From: Atrichornis clamosus
Lineage: Eukaryota > Chordata > Aves > Passeriformes > Menuridae
DNA length: 64,000 nucleotides
Reading direction: 5' to 3'
Assembly (NCBI GenBank): GCA_013400975.1
Contig: WBMZ01009447.1
Span: forward strand, 338,312 to 402,311
In this document: piece after piece, positions 12,416-27,639 of the stretch
Position numbering within the stretch: the stretch's first letter is position 1
How the letters are laid out: the number at the start of each line of letters is the position of its first letter
Translations under genes and position numbers: made by a program
Notes under the pieces: generated by a model
Databases searched by the model: none
The model's input: the letters and a program-made list of their open reading frames with translations, nothing else
Told to the model about the DNA's origin: nothing

Positions 12416-15235
12416 GTGCCTCTTTAGTTGAGCACAAAAAAAAAGTAGCTTTAATATGGAATTTCATTAGTTTACAAAAAAATGTTAAAATACAAATGGT
12501 GTACAGAAGTATAACATTGAGTTTAAAGAGCCAGGACGTCCCGTTCATTATTATTATCCTAAGCTGCAGGGTCTAAAAAACCTCACCAGTTGTTACCCTT
12601 CTTCACTCACTGGGAATGAAAAGCACCAATTATATTCCTGCACAGTAGTTACATAACTGCTACTGTATGATATGACAGCCAGTTATAAAAGACATAGACT
12701 GAATTTCATCAAGCAGTTTGTAAGCAAAATGTGGGATACCACATCCCCTTTAAGAGGAAAACTACTTTTTGGCCCCTTATCAGTCTTTGTGCCCATTCTG
12801 GTCAAAGTACTAAAGCTTCCCAAGTGCTGCACATCATCATGTTAGTGGAGCAACTGGCACCTTAGCATCCTGTTTTACTGGTTAATTTATGTTTGACTTC
12901 TTTTAAAGTCAGAGCTTTAGATATCTTCAAAATAGTTGTGACTCCACATTGGTTATGTCCGTTGCAATTCCAGTTTTCTAATATTTGTTTAACTAGGACT
13001 CTTTCACTGTTCCACGGCTATAGGGATTTACTTGTGCTTCCCACCATTTTAGGTGCTTCAATTCAATCAAGAATATGCTACCTAAATCTTAGGACTGTGA
13101 ATATTTTATGATGTTGATTCTATTTCACATTTCAAGAGCAAAGGCCCATTTGATTTTTTTGATCTCTCACACACAAAACAAAATAAAATGAAGTTCAGGA
13201 AAGCCCCTCTGGAAAGAAAATATTAGTTGCTTTGTTTCCTCCTCAAGAAAAATTCTATAGTTATCTGTGTCATAGACCTTATTTCCATTAGTCTGAACAA
13301 CTTTTAACAATACTGAACATGCCTACCAAGATTATGACAAGGCCAAATTCAAAACTGGTTGAAAGAGGGTTCAGTAGACTCAGCTTTTTATGGAATCACG
13401 TTCCTCATACTTTTGTGCTTGTTACCCAATCTGTCAAATGAATTTTAATCTCATGACTCAAACTTGCAAAATCATACAATGTTTCATTCATTTTGAATTT
13501 TGTAACTAGAGTTTAAATATTGATTTAAAACAAGATCCTTTTGAAATATATATAAAATTCTGTATTGGTTGTCAGAAACACATTATGTCATATACTTCTA
13601 TGGAACTACTCAGGCTTGGGAATCTATAAAACTCATTATCTCTCTGTGACATCTTTCAGATATATTCTGAGACACAGAAATCCTTGTTTGGGCCTGAACA
13701 TCTCTGTATACAACACACACGATCACAGAAAAAGTGTTGTTAATTGTATAAAAACAAAACTCAAATATTGTAGTAGAGCATGATACTTCTTGTGTCATTA
13801 CTCTGCTAGAAAGCCAAAATAAAAATTTTCAAGCCAATTCTACCAGGAAATATCATTTCCCCCTAGACTACTTTGGTGTTGAATCTCACAGAATTTGTCC
13901 AGAGAAAGGAATAAAAGTCAAATATGATGCCCAATATTAACTGAGATAGGAGCTCCATATGCCAAAAAATCCCACCCTCTTTTTGGGCTATTTCACAGTA
14001 TATTTTTAAGGATCATCATGGCATTATAAACCTTTCACCTTTGACACATCAGTGAAAAGAGTATACTTATTTTGAAAATTCTCTACAAAATGTAGTTTGC
14101 CTCTAAATCCTGCTGTGTAGGGTAGTTTATAGCATTAATGAAAATATAAGTGGAATAATAGTCTAGAGCTATGATTACTACATGTAGGATTTTGTGACTA
14201 AGCTACACCTACTAGTTAGTCAGTCTGGGTTTTTTAATGTCTTTCAAGGAAAGAGACAGCCACCTGAACTGCAAACACTTTTACATGTCTCCCAAAATAA
14301 TTTTAGCTCCAGATAAATTTTGGTAATATAGTTTGTGCTTTTCAATTGCGTAATAATAATGAGTGGGGTTTTTCTCTAACTTCTTGCTCATGTCAAAAAA
14401 AGTCTAGTGAACAAAAAAACAACTAAGAAAGTAAGTCATAACTTCAAACGGTGCCTGGTTGGAATGGGAAAGAAAGTCAAAATGGTTGTTTAAAGAAATA
14501 AAGCTTGAGAATTTTTTTTATTTTTTGACTATTGAAAAGACCTTTAAGAGACACAGAAAGGGCTCATCAAATGGAAAATTGCCAGACTAAAGCTCCTTAC
14601 TTTTTTGCAAGGTTGCAGATCTTGGAGCCAGGTAAGACTTACTAAGTATTATTTATATTACAGTAACGTGCATAAACACAGCCAAATTTTGGGTCCCAGT
14701 CTGCTTGAGTTCAGTACATGATTCAATTCCTTATGGTGTGATTCTTCTGCTTTCCACACAGCTGTCTAGACAAGTAAAGGATATGGATACACTTCTCAAA
14801 TCACCATAATGCCACTAGAAAATGTAATGAAATCCTAAGCAATGTAAGTAGAATAGTGGCAAGTAAGACTGATATTTTCTCCTCAGTAAAGGAATTAGTA
14901 AGACTGATTTTAAACGACAAGATCTACAGTTTATACGCGACTTTGAGAAAAACACAGAGAAGAAGCTAAAAAATGTAGTGAGGGGATGCAGAGGTCCACC
15001 TCTTTTCCTTATCAAAATGAAAGTGCCTTACTATATCTGTTTAAGGACTTTAAGAAAAAAAATACTAAATGACTAATCAGAGAGAAGCAAAAGGAAGTTT
15101 CTAACTGCAACTTGAAGATACACACTGATAAAAGTAATAATGTATAAGATTTTCTTTGTTGTTGGGGTTTATCGGGGGTGTTGCGGTGAACTACATTTTT
15201 TAAAATATAATATATATTTTAATTAAATATAAGTT

Positions 15236-15259
15236 ACTATGATCAAAGATGATCATAGT
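15236..15259. other. Perfect 10-base inverted repeat (hairpin)
   Basis: ACTATGATCA at 15236-15245 is followed by a 4-base loop (AAGA) and its exact reverse complement at 15250-15259. The flanks do not extend the stem. It is short and AT-rich, with no T-run or gene context that would give it a role. Confidence 0.6.
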
Positions 15260-18200
15260 TCCATGGATAATAGGTAACTATCAACTTTAAACATCTATTA
15301 ATGTATTATACAACATCGCAGTATTAACCATAGGAGTGAAATTCTTATAGTAATTGAAGTAAAAATCTCAACAGCAGCAGATAATAAATCAGAGTTTCAA
15401 AGGGACAGAAGGGAAAAATGCTCTTATATTCAGGAGATTTTAAGGATGGAAAATCTGGAAAAGATAACAATATTATGGAATAATAAATGCAGTCTTCACT
15501 GAACAGATTGAGATAACCACAACTTTACAATTCAGGGCCTGAATTATCTAGTTTTGTCATGAAATTGATGTAGAATAGCATAACCCTTTGCTAGTACTTG
15601 GTTTGGAGCCATATATTAAGACCAGAAAGAATGCAGCCAGTGAAAATCTAGTTTTGCAATCAGTGGGGAAGACACGATCAGACCTTGACAAACTGAAATT
15701 ACCTTGTTTCTGATACAGTGAAGATTTTCCGATTGCTGGCAAAACATGAGTCAGGCACTCCCAATTCCTCCTACTATGCACACAGGGCATACAAAACAAA
15801 CACTGGTTGCATGATTTGCACCTTTGTTGCATCAACAGTAGCAAGTGACTTACCCATCCACATGTGTCTGGGCAACAAGGTGGTGCTCACTGAAAGTGCA
15901 GGAGGGGAGACCCCATTTGTCTCCACCAGCTGAGACTGGCTCATCTGGCAAGTCCACAAAGACCTGGGGGGAGGATTTCCTGAGCAATGAAAGAGCAGTC
16001 TAGTCAAGCTACTCCTCCAGGAGGCCTCAGATGTAAAGTCCAAACTTGTACAATTAAATATAACCACATATTTGAGGAAGAAGTCCCAGCTCACTTGGTC
16101 ACCTGTAAGGAATAGGCTTGCTCTACAGTAACTTTTGTCAATGGACATCAGGAGTGTCATCTGATGACAAAAACCTACCAATTGATAGGAATTAACCAGC
16201 TGGAACAATTCCCTTGCCAAACGAGCTCAGCTGCAGCATCAGTCAGATGAGGCCAGCAGAGCTGCTCTGAATAAGCATCTGTGAAAGACTATTTTTAAAT
16301 AAGATAGAACAAGCAACATCTAGAGAAAATAATCTAAATAAAATTTCTCACATGATTATGAGATAACCATTTGTCCCTGCAATATTTATGAAGATAGATC
16401 TGTCTTCCTGTAAGCTTCAAAACTTTTCTTCAGTACTCAGTCTTATAAGAGGATCTTTCAGATATTGCTCAAGCCTTAAGAGAAATCTCTTCTTAGTTTC
16501 AACTTCAAGAAGCAGAATATATTGAAACTGAACTGAGACAAGAAGGTATGGGTGGTTTTGCAGTTTTTTGTACTTGCTTATGAACTCTTCCATTTTATTT
16601 TTTTCTCATTAATCCTGTATCACAAAAAATATTTGCTTTACAAAGCCTTTTGTGAGAAAATTTAAAACAGCAAAAGTATAAAGAAGTCTCTACCACAGTC
16701 ATCATCATGAGTACAATGTACAATTAAACCATGTAGTTCACTGTTCCAAAACATTACTGGGGTACTTTCTTGAAACAGATTATCTATTTGGTAATATGAA
16801 AATCAACTTTTACAGATACTTACAGGTACAAAAGTACAAGGCTTGTCAGTAAATGTGTTCCAAAGCATGAAATGGGGTCAGAAGGAAATTTCTTAATGCA
16901 ATCAATTATTGGAATGAGGTAGATTGTGAGAGCAGAAGTAGGAGGGAGTGCATTAAACTTTTGATTTCCACTATCCATAGCATGAGACATAGCTCTAGTA
17001 CTGATGTTTCATTGAGACAATTCTTATATCCCTAAAAAATAAAATCTGTAGAATTCAGTCTCATAATGAGAACACTGGCAAAGAAACAGGTCATGACATT
17101 TTTTAACGTGTGCAAGGAAAAGCTGTAATGGGAAATAAATGATTATAAAAACTCATAATAACAATAAATTAGTAATAATAATTCTACAGTATTATAGGAT
17201 CTTTCATAGACTTGAAAATTTAGTGCTAATTTTACACAAAAATAAATTGAATACTAAATTAAAATACTACAGGAAAAAGTAAGTTAATGTCGTAATCCTA
17301 ATCATTTTGTAGTCATCATAAAAAGGATGTTATAAAACTAAACATGGATGACATACTCTTACTGATAAATGGTATATCCTAGAGTGATCACTTCACCATT
17401 TGTGATTTTCTCACATACAGCTCCTCAGTCTATACTCTGTAGGTCATCTTATTGCTCATATTTAGGAATTCCAAGTAGGAAACACCTCATTGTCAATATT
17501 ATTTGCATATTTCTTGAGGATTTTAAGAGGGGTTTCTTTCGTCAAAAATGCTCCATTTTTCATTAGTGTGTTTATCTGCCCTGTGAAATGAACTGAATAT
17601 ATTTCAACTGAAAATAACACCATTAGACTTCTCCCTAACTTTAATTCCATAGATTCCCTTATCTCTTTAAGAACTCCCAAAATAATGTTGATAGCCCTGT
17701 CTGTGTCTAAGACTGCCACTGACCAGTCGTTCATCTGCTGAGGGTTGTAGTTTGTTATATGGAACAAAGTTTGCAAACACAGGCTTTCTAATCTGTTATT
17801 CTACTGAATGAAATTTATCAGAGAGATTAATTAAAAAGTCATTTGTACCATGCTTTCCAGGAAGCTATGCTACAATGGTTGTTTTGTGATAAAAAGTAAT
17901 CAAGAAATATTTTGAAGTATAGAATTTGATTTTTCTCAAACACAGAAGCAACTTGATATAACACATTTAATATAATCTATACAGTAAATGGCATTATCTA
18001 TGTTATGATTTATATATAACCCTGAAGCAGAAAGAGGACAAAGGAGCAAAAACCTTCATTTAAATTCAGTCTGATCACTGGTATGTTGCGAAAATAAAGA
18101 TTCAGGACTTGACCGTGTGGTACATCTGAAACATTGACTGCAATGTGAATCAGACATTTCTTTGAATACAAGTCAAGTATGTTTGTCACATATTTATATT

Positions 18201-18888
18201 ATATGCAATTTGTCAATTTTTTCCTCATTTAAAAGAAACATATTTTTCTCCAAGTATCTTAATGACCAAAAATTCATATCAAGTGCCTCAAGCCCATGAC
18301 ATTTAGGTGTATCAGGGGTTTCTATATACCCTTTCCAAACCTTTACTTGATAACAAAATACTGCATATACTCTGTAGTTCTGTGCTATACCTGTGGTATG
18401 CCAGTAAAACCCACAAGTAAAACACAGGCCTAGAAATGCTTTGCATTGGGAAATTTCTTCCAGTTCTAAGTCCGAACTCAAATAATTAACGGATAGTTTA
18501 ATAACCTGCTCCTTATTGAGCAGAGTAATTCTAAATAAAGGATATCTTGTACATTTTTTAAATTTATTTTATAAAGTAAGAAGGATTGTATCAAAGGAAC
18601 TAGCCTATTATTGTTGATTTTTCTTCTTAAATGAAGGAGGGAATTTTTCTTGAGTACATAACAAAGAAAACAATATCTTCATCAGTACTGAAAGTCTCTG
18701 AACTGGATCTCAACTTAGAATCCTTCATCCTCTTCCTGTGAGGTCATCTCTGGACAGTCCTGATTTTCTACTTTGAATCTATTTGAGCCCTCTGATTTCT
18801 TCCACAAAAGTATTCACCTCCCTACTCACAATACTGTCTTTCAAAGCTCCCAGACCACACAGTTTCAATTCCTCAGGAGTTTTTCATG

Positions 18889-19000
18889 TTGTTGTTTTAG
18901 TGGTGCTGTGCTGTGTTTGGGTGGGTTGTTTGTTGTTGGGGTTTTGCGGCGCTTTTTTCTTGTTTTGTTTTTGGTTTGGATTGTTTGTCTGTTTGTTTAA
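18889..19000. repeat. T/G-rich low-complexity tract
   Basis: The plus strand is almost free of A for about 110 bases and is made of GTT, GTTT, TTGG and GGGTGG units, ending in degenerate TTTG-type repeats near 18975-18998. It shares the 16-base string TTTGTTGTTGGGGTTT with 15155-15170. It looks like decayed simple-sequence DNA. Overlapping plus-strand ORFs here encode only hydrophobic low-complexity peptide. Confidence 0.65.
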
Positions 19001-22000
19001 TTAACCTCCTTGTTTTCTCACATTTATCTAAAAGAAGTCTCCATTTGCAACTGCATTTAATACACCTTGGATATTTATAGTATTATATCATCATGGACAA
19101 AAAGAGGCTAAAAGAGACCAACAGAAGAATTCCTTTGTACAGTTTAAAACGCATTACTTCTTGCTTCACCCACCACGTAAACAAATAACAGATCACACTC
19201 TCCTTCTCATTACAGTTTTGTAGGTTATCTCCTAAACTGTTATCTTGGCTCTCTTCAGTTGGGCTAGCAATCACTCAAGCAGTGAGCTCAAAAGTACTCA
19301 TGGCTGAAAGCCTAAACCCTGCAATTTACCTTTGTGCCTTCCAAACTACAGCTTTGTTCACATGTCTGATTGGATGCTTGCTTTTTAGCAACAGCATGTG
19401 TGGGTTTGACTCAGTTTGTGATCTATGTTGTCTACTTTTTCTGCTGATCTTGCACATGCCCAAAGGTTTTTAGATCTTATATTTAGCAGCTGATTGCGTT
19501 CAGCTAGATTTTCCCATGTAAAACAGTTTAAAAAATGTTTCAGACACTATCAGAGAGAGCTCTACTCACTAAAACCAAATATTTTCTAGAAGAAGACTGG
19601 AAATTGCTGTTTTTCTTACAAGTCCTAAAATTAAATCCATCACTTATCCCAAGACTCACAAGTAAGACTTACTTGACATATTGACAAAAATAAGAAAAAT
19701 TATTAAGGAGCAATGATATATATGGCTTGTCCAACCAGACTGAACAGGGAAAATGTTAATTTGAATCCCAGTTTCTTAACAGGAACCCAGTCTTGGTCAC
19801 TATGGATATCATATTAGACATTCAAAGTGTACACTCCTTGGTCAGGGTAAGTGTCATAGTGACAGTAATATCCACCCATCTTTACATTAAGCCACTTTCA
19901 GGAGGAATAAACAGTATCAGTTGTTACAGAATTGTTTCGTGCTCAGGCAGTTATTCTTTACCTCCCCTCTCATAAAAGCACAATTTGGATGAAACATCCT
20001 TTGAGTCTGTTCTGGCTTAGAGAATGCTCTTAGGACCGTGTTGTGATGATGAACTAGATTTTAATCTTAATTGTAGCCCTCAAACTGAAAACAACCCCAT
20101 GAGATTTCAGGGATGTCAGCATTCACAGCAGCAGCAACATAGAAACAAAATCAGTCTTCCCCTCCCCCAGGAGCAATCTGGTTATGGTGCTCTCAATTCT
20201 ATTATCACTTCTGTTCTTGCCAAAAAAATGCCAAAAAATCTTTTAAACACATCACAGACATTAGTTCTCGATACTTCCAGATGGAGTTTTGGCCCAACAT
20301 CTGAAATATTTATTAACTGACCAAAAATATTCTCCTGCAAGACAAACATTTTTATTTTTCAATTGTAAAATCAAGTATTGAAGAAGTTTGGGATTAATGA
20401 TATATGCTGTCATAGGTTAATGGAGCAGACAAGGTTTAAAATCAATCATCCATACTGTGAAAAGATATTCATTAGTACAGCTAAAGAAAGCACATCATCT
20501 TTAATTCAGCAGTCAATTTAAAATAAAATTGGCATAAAATATTTCAGGCCTTAGAGGACACTATGTTTAATGGCAGGTGTAGTAAAGTAGGAATTTTTAT
20601 AGCAATGTAACATTCCCTGCAACTTCTAGGTTTGAACCATTGGAAAAGTAAAAATGATCCAATCAGCCTTGAGAAGGTTCTTGCTACACATGCACAGACT
20701 CCATGTTACTAATTCTGATCTTTATGTTGATCCAATCTCATCAGTCCTGGGAGCTGAAGAAGGCAATTCTGTTGACTTCTTTCTCAGAAGACAGACTGCC
20801 TGCTGAAAACTCTGGAGACGCACTATCTTATTAGCAAACCAGTTCAACCTTGATTGCGATTAATGAAATTACAGTAAGCAAAGACAAAAATGATCAGCTT
20901 TGCAGTTATATGGAAAGATGATAAGTAAGGACAGTGACTGCTCAGCAAAACCTGTTAGAAACAGTACTCACATGGCCCTGTCTGGTCGCTCTGATTCACA
21001 ATCACATCACTCCTTCTATTTTTCAACTCAGAGGAATGCAACAAAGAAGGTGGATCCTTAATGGCTACAAACCATTACACTATAATAAACTTATAAACTA
21101 TAAGACTCTAACAAGCCCTTTTGGCAAAGCAGCATTCTATCTACTCCACACATGACAACTCATCTGAAGAGGACATTCAGGGGAAATCTATCAACCCACA
21201 GGTTAATCTGTGTGATATTGTAGCACATTCCTAATAATTCTTCCAAAAACTGATCCTTCTTATCCACGATAAACCACATTTCTTGTAAGTGTAGCTAAAA
21301 TAAGGGCAAGTACTTAGTTTCCTGTTGGCCTTGAGGGATCCCAGAAAGCCACAAAAGATTTCTTTTAGGATTTGAAAACACTGATAAAATGCAAATCTCA
21401 TTCAAGGAATACTGTTGCAAGAATATTAAACCAACAATCTACACCTTAGTCCTTTAAAAGACATTAAATAGCCCAATTGAGTGAAAGGAAAAAAACCCTG
21501 GTTTTAATTACTCAGACAAGACTTGACAACATGACTAGGAATGAAAACATCCTTAAGTGAAACCTCTTTCTGAAGTAAATCCAGTGGTGGATTTTTGTAA
21601 CAACAAGCACTACTGAACATCTCTGAAATAGATGCCAGGAAAATCATTCTGGGAAAGAATTTTAAATCCTGCAAGTGATTCTGTAATGACATTAGATTAT
21701 CCTTCAATTTATGCTTAATAATCCATAAAACAGTGGATAATTTACACCACTGAAACCTCAACCTGCCATAATTTCATTTGTAGTCCTCAGTGAGCCAATT
21801 ACACAAATTCCTTTACTTTTTTCCTTTCACTTGGCTGTCTTTAATGCATATTGATCTGATGGTATGTAGTATATAAATCTGTCTCATCTGCAGAGAGGGA
21901 ATGAAACAAAGTTTACAATTGACAAGACAAACTTGAGTAGTTTAACCTAATCAATCTGTCTAATCAAATGTCACTCACATTTACTGTCAAACTGTTGAAG

Positions 22001-25000
22001 CATCTCCTGCATTTAATTCATGAACAGTACTAACAGTAACCCCAAAACCTCTAAGGATAAAAGAGAGGTCTCAGGTTCAAACTGAAAATGCAAAGGACAT
22101 GCAACAACACAAATGCAAGTGTATAATCAAAGAAAACATTTCATCCTGCTTCATATGCACATATGAAGAAAAACCTTTTAGATAATACAAATTAAATTGA
22201 GTAACTACTATACTAGTTCATGCATAACATAGAATGGGATGAATACAATTAATGCTTCTTTCCTGATCCAAACTTAAGTCCTGATTAAGGCTAAAGATAA
22301 TTATTGTCTCACAAGTAATTGACAACTTGTAGGAATATACTGTATTTTGCTTAGATTTCTTCCTATTCATCTACATACAATAGGCTGCAATTTACTGCCA
22401 ATGTCAGAGGTGTGATCAAGGAATGAATGGGAAGGGAAAGTCAATTCCATTTTGTAAAAATACTATGTTTGGGATCAAAAACTGTGCGGATAGTTGTACT
22501 ACTTAATATGTTTGTTCTGTTATTTTAAAAATATTTCTTGGAAACTGAGAGTTTTCATATGCATATATAAAAGCCTGTTTGAAATGAAATGTTCTCTATA
22601 TTTGCCAAGTATGTCTCTACTAGAATGGATCACAAGTAGAAGGACTGTATTCAGTCAGTATTTGTGTCAGTTGTGAACTAAATTGCTCACAAATAATTCT
22701 TGAAATTATTCAAGTAGTGTTAATTCTGAGTAATGGCAAAGACCGGAAAGGACTTTGGTTTTAGCCACTACTATACCATGTATCTTTCCAAGATATTTAA
22801 GATTATGAACATCTCTTCTATGACAGCTCCTCTGGGTTTGGTTTGAGCCATTAGACATATCCTGGAATTAATAATTACTAGTTAACACAGGCAAGAGCCA
22901 TTTCAGCCTCTGTCCATAAAGTTCTAAGAAATAATCTGAAAATATTTGAGCTCTTTAAATAAAACGGGGTTAGATTAGCTTTCAGGGAAAGTCAACACCT
23001 CAAAGCAAAAGTTAACTAAAATGCCTTTAAAAAGCAACTCCACATATAAAAAAACAGTAAATAATTTAGGATTCATTAAGTTAACTTGAAGAGTACATTT
23101 TCTCCAGAATTTTAAAGGTTTCAGAAGGAATTCCCAATACGGAAGTGGTTTTATTAGTAGCTTTTATCTCAAGGTATCTCTGAACTTCTGGTCTCATCTT
23201 ACTGGTGTTTTGGTACTCACATTCTCAGAGACAAACTTCGTGCTACGGTCTAGATCTAGCTCATATATTCATTTCAGTACCTTAATCTTCCCAGTCTCTT
23301 CCACTAGTAGATAAAATAGTATTTAAAACCCTTGTACCTCCATAAACATCGGCTATGATCTCCTGCAGCCTCAATAGGTACTACTTCATTTATAGGAGTC
23401 ATGTCTCCCCATCAGAGAAGAGAGATCAAATCAAAGGACCCAATTCTGACTCCAAAATTTTAATCTGTCACTGAAGTCAGCTTCAAGCACTTTGCTAAGA
23501 GGAATTCAAAGCACTGCACACCTTGTAATAATTACAGAATGACTCTACCAAATCATGAAATTACAAAATCTTAAAATAAACAACTAAACCACCATAAGGG
23601 CTAATATCAGCTCAGCTGCAGATATTTTTCTGCCCCATCCGGTGCCAGAGGAAGCAGGTTTCCTCTTCATGCTGAGTACATAGAGTTTTGACTCATATTA
23701 CCAGGAAGGCTGGAAGGAGAGGCCTCGGCCAAGCTTCTGAACTCATCTGGTATCTACTCACACAAAGACTTCAATGTTCTGAGATAAATTAGCCCCCGGA
23801 ATGTTTTTGTTTTCAAAACTGTGTTCTGAAAAGGCAGTGTTTGCCTCACATCTGGTAAAAGTGTTCATAGGTTAAGGATGAAAATGGGAAAGTCTTGAGA
23901 AAATAAAACATGAAAAGGGGCAGACTGGGTGGGAAAACTGCTGCAGACTAAATGAGGGGATGAAAGGGGATTATCCTATCAGGAGGATGTCTTGCAGAGA
24001 AGCTTACAAAGATAGCATTTTCTTCTGGGGCTTGGAGATGCTTCGCTTGACACACGTCACTCCCCAGCAGAGTGGGAGGACAGCTAGCTTGAGATTTTAT
24101 ATGAAAGTGAAATCTTTGAGATATAAATACATAGAGAGGATCACAGAAATTTTATACAGGGTTGGTTGGGTGTTTTAGGGGTTTTTTTAAGACATCTTTT
24201 TTTGCTAGAGAATGCCGTACTACCTTCTGACTGTAGAGCAGAATGGGTGGGAGAAAAGAAAGAAGACACAGAGACCTTAAGTGCCATTTTCTTCTGGCCT
24301 GCTTTTTTGTCTGGGGTCTTCCTAACCGTACTTAGTAGGAAACTGTAAGTATAAATAAACAAAATGTGAGGCGTACTGTAGTACATAATATTCCCAGAAT
24401 CAATAATGCACTCCCTTCTGCAACCTTTTCTCCAGCCTATCACCAGACCTCAAGCCTGTACCCGAAATTCAGTCGATAGTTGTGAATGTCTTTACAGTTC
24501 TTGCAGTCCTTCCAAAGAATAGTCAAATGCACTTTACCAGAGTGAAGTTGAAGCTCATTTCTAGTAAGCATAATATTGCCATTGTTAGAAAAAGCATCTC
24601 ACTTAGATTTTCAATACAGTCTTCGCAATTGATTTCACGTGATCTGACCATTCCCAATTGTAAAGACCTACACACCCCTTTCTGTTATTTCTGTACACAG
24701 AGAAAAATAAAACTAGGCAGCCATGCAGCATGTGTATGAATATGCTCTGTAATGAAGTGGGGGGGAGAAACATGTCAATACTATATAAATACAAAACCAA
24801 TGAGTTTTCTGGTGAAGCATTAATTAATAACCAGTAAGCTCAAGGATATTTACTAGTTTGCAGATGTTACCGTAATGCAAGAAAAAAATTTCATCCATGA
24901 ATAAGACTGAAAAGAAATAAAAGGTCAGAAAAACAATCTTCTTCCATCACAATTATGCCATACAAGTCATCATTAAATGATAAGGACTACAAGTGCAATG

Positions 25001-27639
25001 GTAAATCTCAAGAACAATTCTATCCATTCCATGAAATGGAGAAATGGAAAAATTCCACAATAAGGAAAATAATTTAAAGCATATATTAATGCAATGTACC
25101 CAGAGAGAAAAAAAACAATGAAGGTGAAATCACAGTCTATTGAATACTCTAAAAAAAATTAGCAATTGACCTACAAGTCAAAGACTCTTGACAACAAATT
25201 TTAAGGCCAGAGGTGAGCATTAGATTGTCTGCATGCTGTAATCTAAGGATTTTAATTACCTATCATTGACAGAGAGCATGTGTCAACTGTATTGTTTCAG
25301 TAAAATACTCCTTGATGTGAAGGCAGAAAGAAAGAGAAAATCTACCACTTTTCTAAAAAATTTGTTCTCTTAGTATGTTGGAGAATGCTGATCTAGATAT
25401 CCATAGACTGGCAAGAACTTGAATTTCAATCTACTATTTCAGAGTTTCCATTATGGTCAATAAATATAAAGAAGGTCGTCACTATCCCCCAACCATAGCA
25501 CCATTTAAAAGACAAAGATTGCATAAACATGGAAAAGTCTTGAGGCTTCAGCCTACAAGTGAAGAGAAAAAAACCAGAGGGGCACAATCAAACAACAGCC
25601 TTCTCTCTGGTTTACTTATTGACTAGATAAGGTACCTAATCTGTCTTTTTCTCCCACGTCCCCTCCCCATGTTAGAGTCTTGACTGTTGAGAAGCCTGGT
25701 CCTGGTGTCTATCTCTCCAGGACATTGCACAAGAAATCTGTCTAATGTTTTAAATAAGACAACTGCCATGCAAAGGAGAGGCACAGCAATAGTGACGTTC
25801 ATCACTCTTACAGAGTTTTCATTTTCAACATTTTGGTTTAATTTGTACCTTTACAGAGGACAGAAGAGTGTCTGTTGGTATGGATGCCACACTGTCTGGT
25901 GTCCCTATTAATCCTGTAATTAATCAATATATTACCACTTGATAAGTCTCTGTTAATGAATGTGACTTTGGTAACAGCACGTAACAGACATTTCCAGATA
26001 ATTTCATTATACGCACATTTTTAGCTTATCAAATCAAATATATGTTCTTCTATATACTTCTTGAAACTTACAAAAGAACATATCAGAAGTGTAAATTTTC
26101 TGGAAACTGCTCAACACTTACATGTCCTTTTTACATGCAGTTCACACAGCTTTTTCTTCTAGTTATGTGCTTACCTAACAGTTTTTATCAGAAATTTGTC
26201 ATATAATGCAATGCCATTGTTCCTAATAAGTGTTAATATCAGTTTATTTAATCTTTTTTTTGGAAACAAAAAACATTTTTAAAAGTGGGAAGAATAAAAA
26301 CTAAGCACAAATGAATAAAGGAAAGGGTGATGCACGCTATAAATGGGGAGGTGAGGGATGGATAAGCATTAAAGCTGACATTATCTAGTCTTGTATTCAG
26401 CCATTGTGCACACCAACCACAACTGGCTAAAAATCAAGGATCTGCGAGCTGACCCTGTTTGTGTTATACATCCATAAAACCTAGTGGAGACATGAAAGAG
26501 CTGTTTATCTGTCATGGCAATGTATTGCATATACATCACGTGTATGTGTTCATATTAACGGTACTTCACACATGAATCTCTTACCTTACCTAAGAAGGAA
26601 AATGTAACTGAGACTTAAACAGAGATAAATTCTATTTTGAGCTGTTTCTGCCTGCTAATTTTGCTTCACAGTCCTAGTCAAAACCTGGACTGAGGTATAA
26701 AGAAAATGTATAAAGAAAAGGTTCCTTGTAAGCATTGCTAGCAGGGATTGGACATCAGCTGACAATCCAGAGAAAAAGACCATTTTCTTGGGTCTAATTC
26801 CAGCCTGAACAAGCATTTCACTGTGAACTATCGAAATCTGAGCTATTCCTCTTGCACATACAGGAAAGCTTTTGCAAAATGAAAACTATCATCTGTTAGT
26901 GGTTTTAAACCTGTGCTAATAAGTAAACCTCAAATATTTGCCTCAGCTCTGTTGGACTAGCATAGCATATTTCACTTCAGTCTTGTGCATCAAGTGGATA
27001 CATTAATCTCTTTTTCATGCTACCACAGAAAAATGCAACGGACTGAAACCCATCCCCTAACTTTACATGCATTAGGATGCAATATATCCTGGTGACTGCT
27101 TCAAATTCTCTTTCAGTATTAGTAGAGATTCAGACACAACAGGACTGACACAAGCAAGGTTAGCCTGTTCTGAGACATACATATTCACTCTGCCCCCTTT
27201 TCACTGCTGTGAAGGCAGAAACTGGATTAAAGTAAATCTATCCTGCACCTTCAGCAAAAATGTTTGTTCCCTGGCTAGCAAACATAGAACATACATAGTT
27301 CTTAATTATCTATTTCTTGTTTCTGTTATAGGAACCAGCTAAGAGCACAACCCAATTATTCTGTGCTTTAGTTACATACAAAAGGTACAAACCATTCTAC
27401 AGAGCAATCAGAAAAAAAGTGGACCTTTTAAAACTTTTCCAAGGCTTAGGCCAAGGCCCTAACAAATAGGGGATTGAGTTGCAAAGTGTTGAACACCATC
27501 AGCCCCTGACACCAGTAGAAACACATCTAGCTCACTGTCTTTGAAAATTAGGTCACTGCATTGTAAATTATCATGGAATCCTGGATTATTTAAGAAAAAG
27601 TCATTCTTCCTTTTTTGCTTGAAGCAAAAGTGATGCACT

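Noticed and set aside
15155..15170. 16-base string shared with 18929-18944 as a dispersed repeat family
   Set aside because: The string is T/G low-complexity and the similarity does not extend beyond it, so chance or simple-sequence bias is enough.
15774..16220. 148-codon minus-strand ORF as a gene
   Set aside because: No recognisable domain, no promoter or splice context, and overlapping frames on the other strand of similar quality. Length is within chance for this composition.
20024..20320. 98-codon plus-strand ORF with a short glutamine run
   Set aside because: The glutamines come from a small CAG/CAA cluster. There is no family resemblance and no exon signals at its edges.
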